Below, in pieces: positions 15,072-16,693 of a DNA stretch of 16,693 bases. The DNA is taken from the NCBI GenBank assembly GCA_947465275.1, contig CANIAI010000012.1:1-16693 (forward strand), read 5' to 3'. This stretch comes from Acidobacteriota bacterium. GTDB lineage: Bacteria > Acidobacteriota > Vicinamibacteria > Vicinamibacterales > UBA2999. Position numbers and translations under genes: made by a program. Below the pieces are notes generated by a model. That model made no database searches. It saw only the letters and a list, made by a program, of their open reading frames with translations, and was not told the DNA's origin. Numbering within the stretch: the first letter of the stretch is position 1; the number at the start of each line of letters is the position of its first letter.

Positions 15072-15713
15072 TCAGGGCACCACGATCGTGTCGCCCGGCT
15101 GCAGCTGGACGTTCTGTTCCAGCTTCTTGCCCTTGGCGACGTCCTTGTAGTTGAACGTCATCGTGCGGGTGGTGCCGTTCGGCTCCTGCCGCATCACGGT
15201 GATGTGTTCGCGGTCCGCGTACTCCGTCACCCCGCCCGCGAGCGCGATCGCCTGCATGACGGTGCGGGGTCCCGTGAGCGGATACGCGCCCGCGGTGCCC
15301 ACCTGGCCGGTGATGAAGATCTTCCGGCTGTTCATCTGCTTCACGACGACGCTGACGTTCGGGTCGGTGAGGAACCTCTGCGCCGCTTCCAGCACCTGCG
15401 CCTGCAGTGCTGCCGGCGTGAGACCGGCCGCCTTCAGCTCGCCGATGAGCGGCAGCGTGACCTGACCGTCCGGCCGCACCGTGACGTCGCCGCTGATGTC
15501 GGTTTCGCGCCAGAAGAGCACCCCGAGCACGTCTTCGGGCCCGATGAGGTAGTCCTGCGGCACCGCAGGTGCGGGTGCAGGCGCCGTCTTCTGCGTGTTC
15601 CGCGCCGGGGTAGTGGTCCCCCTGCTCTGGGCAAGGGCCTGCCCGGGGGCCGCGAGGGTCAGTGCCGCCGTCGCGAGCAGCGCGCAGGCCTGGGCCGTGA
15701 ACATGTGCTTCAT
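15072..15713 (-). CDS. Polysaccharide export (Wza-like) periplasmic protein, XrtA system
   Basis: The protein has 213 residues. A signal peptide (about 1-28, ending GQALA-Q) is followed by a low-complexity linker, then the poly_export domain with DYLIGPEDVLGVLFWRE (54-70) and VRPDGQVTLPLIGEL (79-93). An SLBB-type domain follows, KIFITGQVGTAGAYPL (131-146), and the protein ends LQPGDTIVVP. Wza proteins are lipoproteins with an additional outer-membrane helix; here no lipobox cysteine sits at the cleavage site and the C-terminal helix region is absent. It probably works as a periplasmic ring that needs a separate outer-membrane pore. The ATG at 15713 is 15 bases after the ATPase stop; Met4 is an alternative start. 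Confidence 0.93.
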   Translation of the reverse strand: MKHMFTAQACALLATAALTLAAPGQALAQSRGTTTPARNTQKTAPAPAPAVPQDYLIGPEDVLGVLFWRETDISGDVTVRPDGQVTLPLIGELKAAGLTPAALQAQVLEAAQRFLTDPNVSVVVKQMNSRKIFITGQVGTAGAYPLTGPRTVMQAIALAGGVTEYADREHITVMRQEPNGTTRTMTFNYKDVAKGKKLEQNVQLQPGDTIVVP

Positions 15714-15728
15714 CTCAGAGTCCGTGAC

Positions 15729-16688
15729 CTAGAAGAAAGAGAACCGCTTGCGCCGGCCGAAGAAGCCGAACAGTGGACTCGACGGCGCAGCATCGTCGGA
15801 GGCGGCGACCGCATCCGGCACCGGGGCCGGTTCGAACGCCGGCACGTCTGCGACGTCCGGCACCTCGGGTGCGGGAGGCAGCGAGAGGTCCAAGTCGCGC
15901 ACGACCTCGTCAATCGTTGCGCGGGTGACCGGCTTCTCGCCGGCGGCAAACGCCGTGATCAGCGCGTTGTCGCAGACGACGTTGATGACCCGTGGGAGGC
16001 CGGTGGACGCATCGTGAATCGCCTGCACCGCCTCGCGCGTGAAGGTGCCGAGCGGAGATCCGCCGGCGATGCGCACGCGCCCGGCGATGTACGCCGCCGT
16101 CTCCGACCCGTCGAACGGGCGCAGTTCGCACCGCAGCGAAATCCGCTGCTTCAGCTGGCGGAGGCGCGGCTCGTTCAGCCGGTCTGCCAGCTCGGGCTGT
16201 CCGGCGAGCACCACGTTGAGGAGCTTGACCGTCGTCTCGATGTTGCTCAGGAGGCGGATTTCCTCGAGCAGCTCGTAGGGCAGGCTCTGCGCCTCATCGA
16301 GCAGGAGCGCCGTGAGCTGGCCACGCGCATGGCGGGCTTCGAGGTGCTGGCGAATCCGTTCGAGGAACCGGGTCTTCGAGGCGGCGACCTCCGGCTCGAA
16401 GCCGAATCCGGCGGCGAGCGCCTCGAGGAACTCGGCGCGTGTCAGCGTCGGGTTGCTCAGCAGGACGCACTGCACCTGCCCCTCGGGCAGTTCGGCGAGG
16501 ACCGTCCGTACAAGCGTGGTCTTTCCGCTGCCGGCCTCGCCGAGCAGCAGGGTCAGCCCCCGAGGGGAGGTGAGCCCGTACCGCAGGGTGCTCAACGCCT
16601 CGCGGGAGGCGCCACCCAGGTACAGAAATTTCGGGTTCGGCGCGAGGTCGAACGGACGCTCGCGAAGCCCGAAGAACGACTCGTACAT
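15729..16688 (-). CDS. XrtA/PEP-CTERM-associated AAA ATPase (ExeA-like)
   Basis: The protein is 319 residues and starts at the ATG at 16688, five bases from the window edge, so its promoter is outside. MYESFFGLRERPFDLAPNP (1-19) is the typical ExeA/MshM-type N-terminus. Motifs: Walker A GEAGSGKT (50-57), Walker B LLLDEAQ (128-134), LAGQPEL (161-167) and an arginine-rich LKQRISLR (179-186), then a winged-helix-like lid. Residues 270-305 are an acidic, Pro/Ala-rich linker, followed by FGFFGRRKRFSFF (307-319), an aromatic and basic end that could bind membrane or a partner. Its relatives (TIGR03015-like) are fixed parts of XrtA exopolysaccharide loci, but the precise role is unproven; energising assembly or export is suspected. 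It is the first complete gene of the right-hand run. Confidence 0.93.
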   Translation of the reverse strand: MYESFFGLRERPFDLAPNPKFLYLGGASREALSTLRYGLTSPRGLTLLLGEAGSGKTTLVRTVLAELPEGQVQCVLLSNPTLTRAEFLEALAAGFGFEPEVAASKTRFLERIRQHLEARHARGQLTALLLDEAQSLPYELLEEIRLLSNIETTVKLLNVVLAGQPELADRLNEPRLRQLKQRISLRCELRPFDGSETAAYIAGRVRIAGGSPLGTFTREAVQAIHDASTGLPRVINVVCDNALITAFAAGEKPVTRATIDEVVRDLDLSLPPAPEVPDVADVPAFEPAPVPDAVAASDDAAPSSPLFGFFGRRKRFSFF

Positions 16689-16693
16689 GGTTA

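Noticed and set aside
1..16693. CRISPR arrays, insertion sequences, tRNA or rRNA genes
   Set aside because: No regularly spaced direct repeats, transposase motifs, terminal repeats or RNA-gene signatures were seen; nearly all bases are explained by the minus-strand genes.

Overview
The window is a compact, GC-rich bacterial gene block in which all thirteen supported genes lie on the minus strand. Gene order is therefore described from the right edge (about 16.7 kb) to the left edge. Recognisable family members identify it as an exosortase A (XrtA/PEP-CTERM type) exopolysaccharide locus. High GC, tight coding, GTG/TTG starts and this gene complement suggest a Gram-negative environmental bacterium. 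My best guess is an acidobacterium of the Vicinamibacteria type, with a proteobacterium as the alternative. This is inference; no rRNA or other phylogenetic marker is present.

Right part (16688 to 8784): an uninterrupted run of seven genes with gaps of 4 to 15 bases, very likely one transcription unit. They encode an ExeA-like AAA ATPase with a C-terminal tail, a short Wza-like polysaccharide export protein with a cleavable signal peptide, an outer-membrane beta-barrel protein, a Wzz-type chain-length determinant, a CpsD/CapB-type tyrosine kinase, a membrane polyprenyl-phosphate sugar transferase that would start the repeat unit, and a DUF3473-type polysaccharide deacetylase. Together they would initiate, polymerise, trim and export a polysaccharide.

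Middle (8783 to 8525): a 259-base gap, the only sizeable one. Read on the minus strand it holds an 18-base dyad (CACCTA-N6-TAGGTG) inside a larger imperfect hairpin, then a candidate sigma-54 promoter with exact GG-N10-GC spacing, then a leader of about 140 bases ending in an AAGGAG ribosome site.

Left part (8524 to 1): acyl carrier protein, acyl/aryl-AMP ligase, exosortase fused to an EpsI domain, FemAB-like acyltransferase, DegT/DnrJ/EryC1/StrS aminotransferase, asparagine-synthase-type amidotransferase and a Gfo/Idh/MocA oxidoreductase that runs off the left edge. Stop and start codons overlap or nearly touch through most of this half. The first four belong to the XrtA set. The aminotransferase, amidotransferase and oxidoreductase look like an added module for making and amidating an unusual amino sugar or uronamide.

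Not seen here: PEP-CTERM substrate proteins, a flippase or polymerase (Wzx/Wzy), ordinary glycosyltransferases, PrsK/PrsR regulators, tRNA or rRNA genes, mobile elements, or CRISPR arrays.
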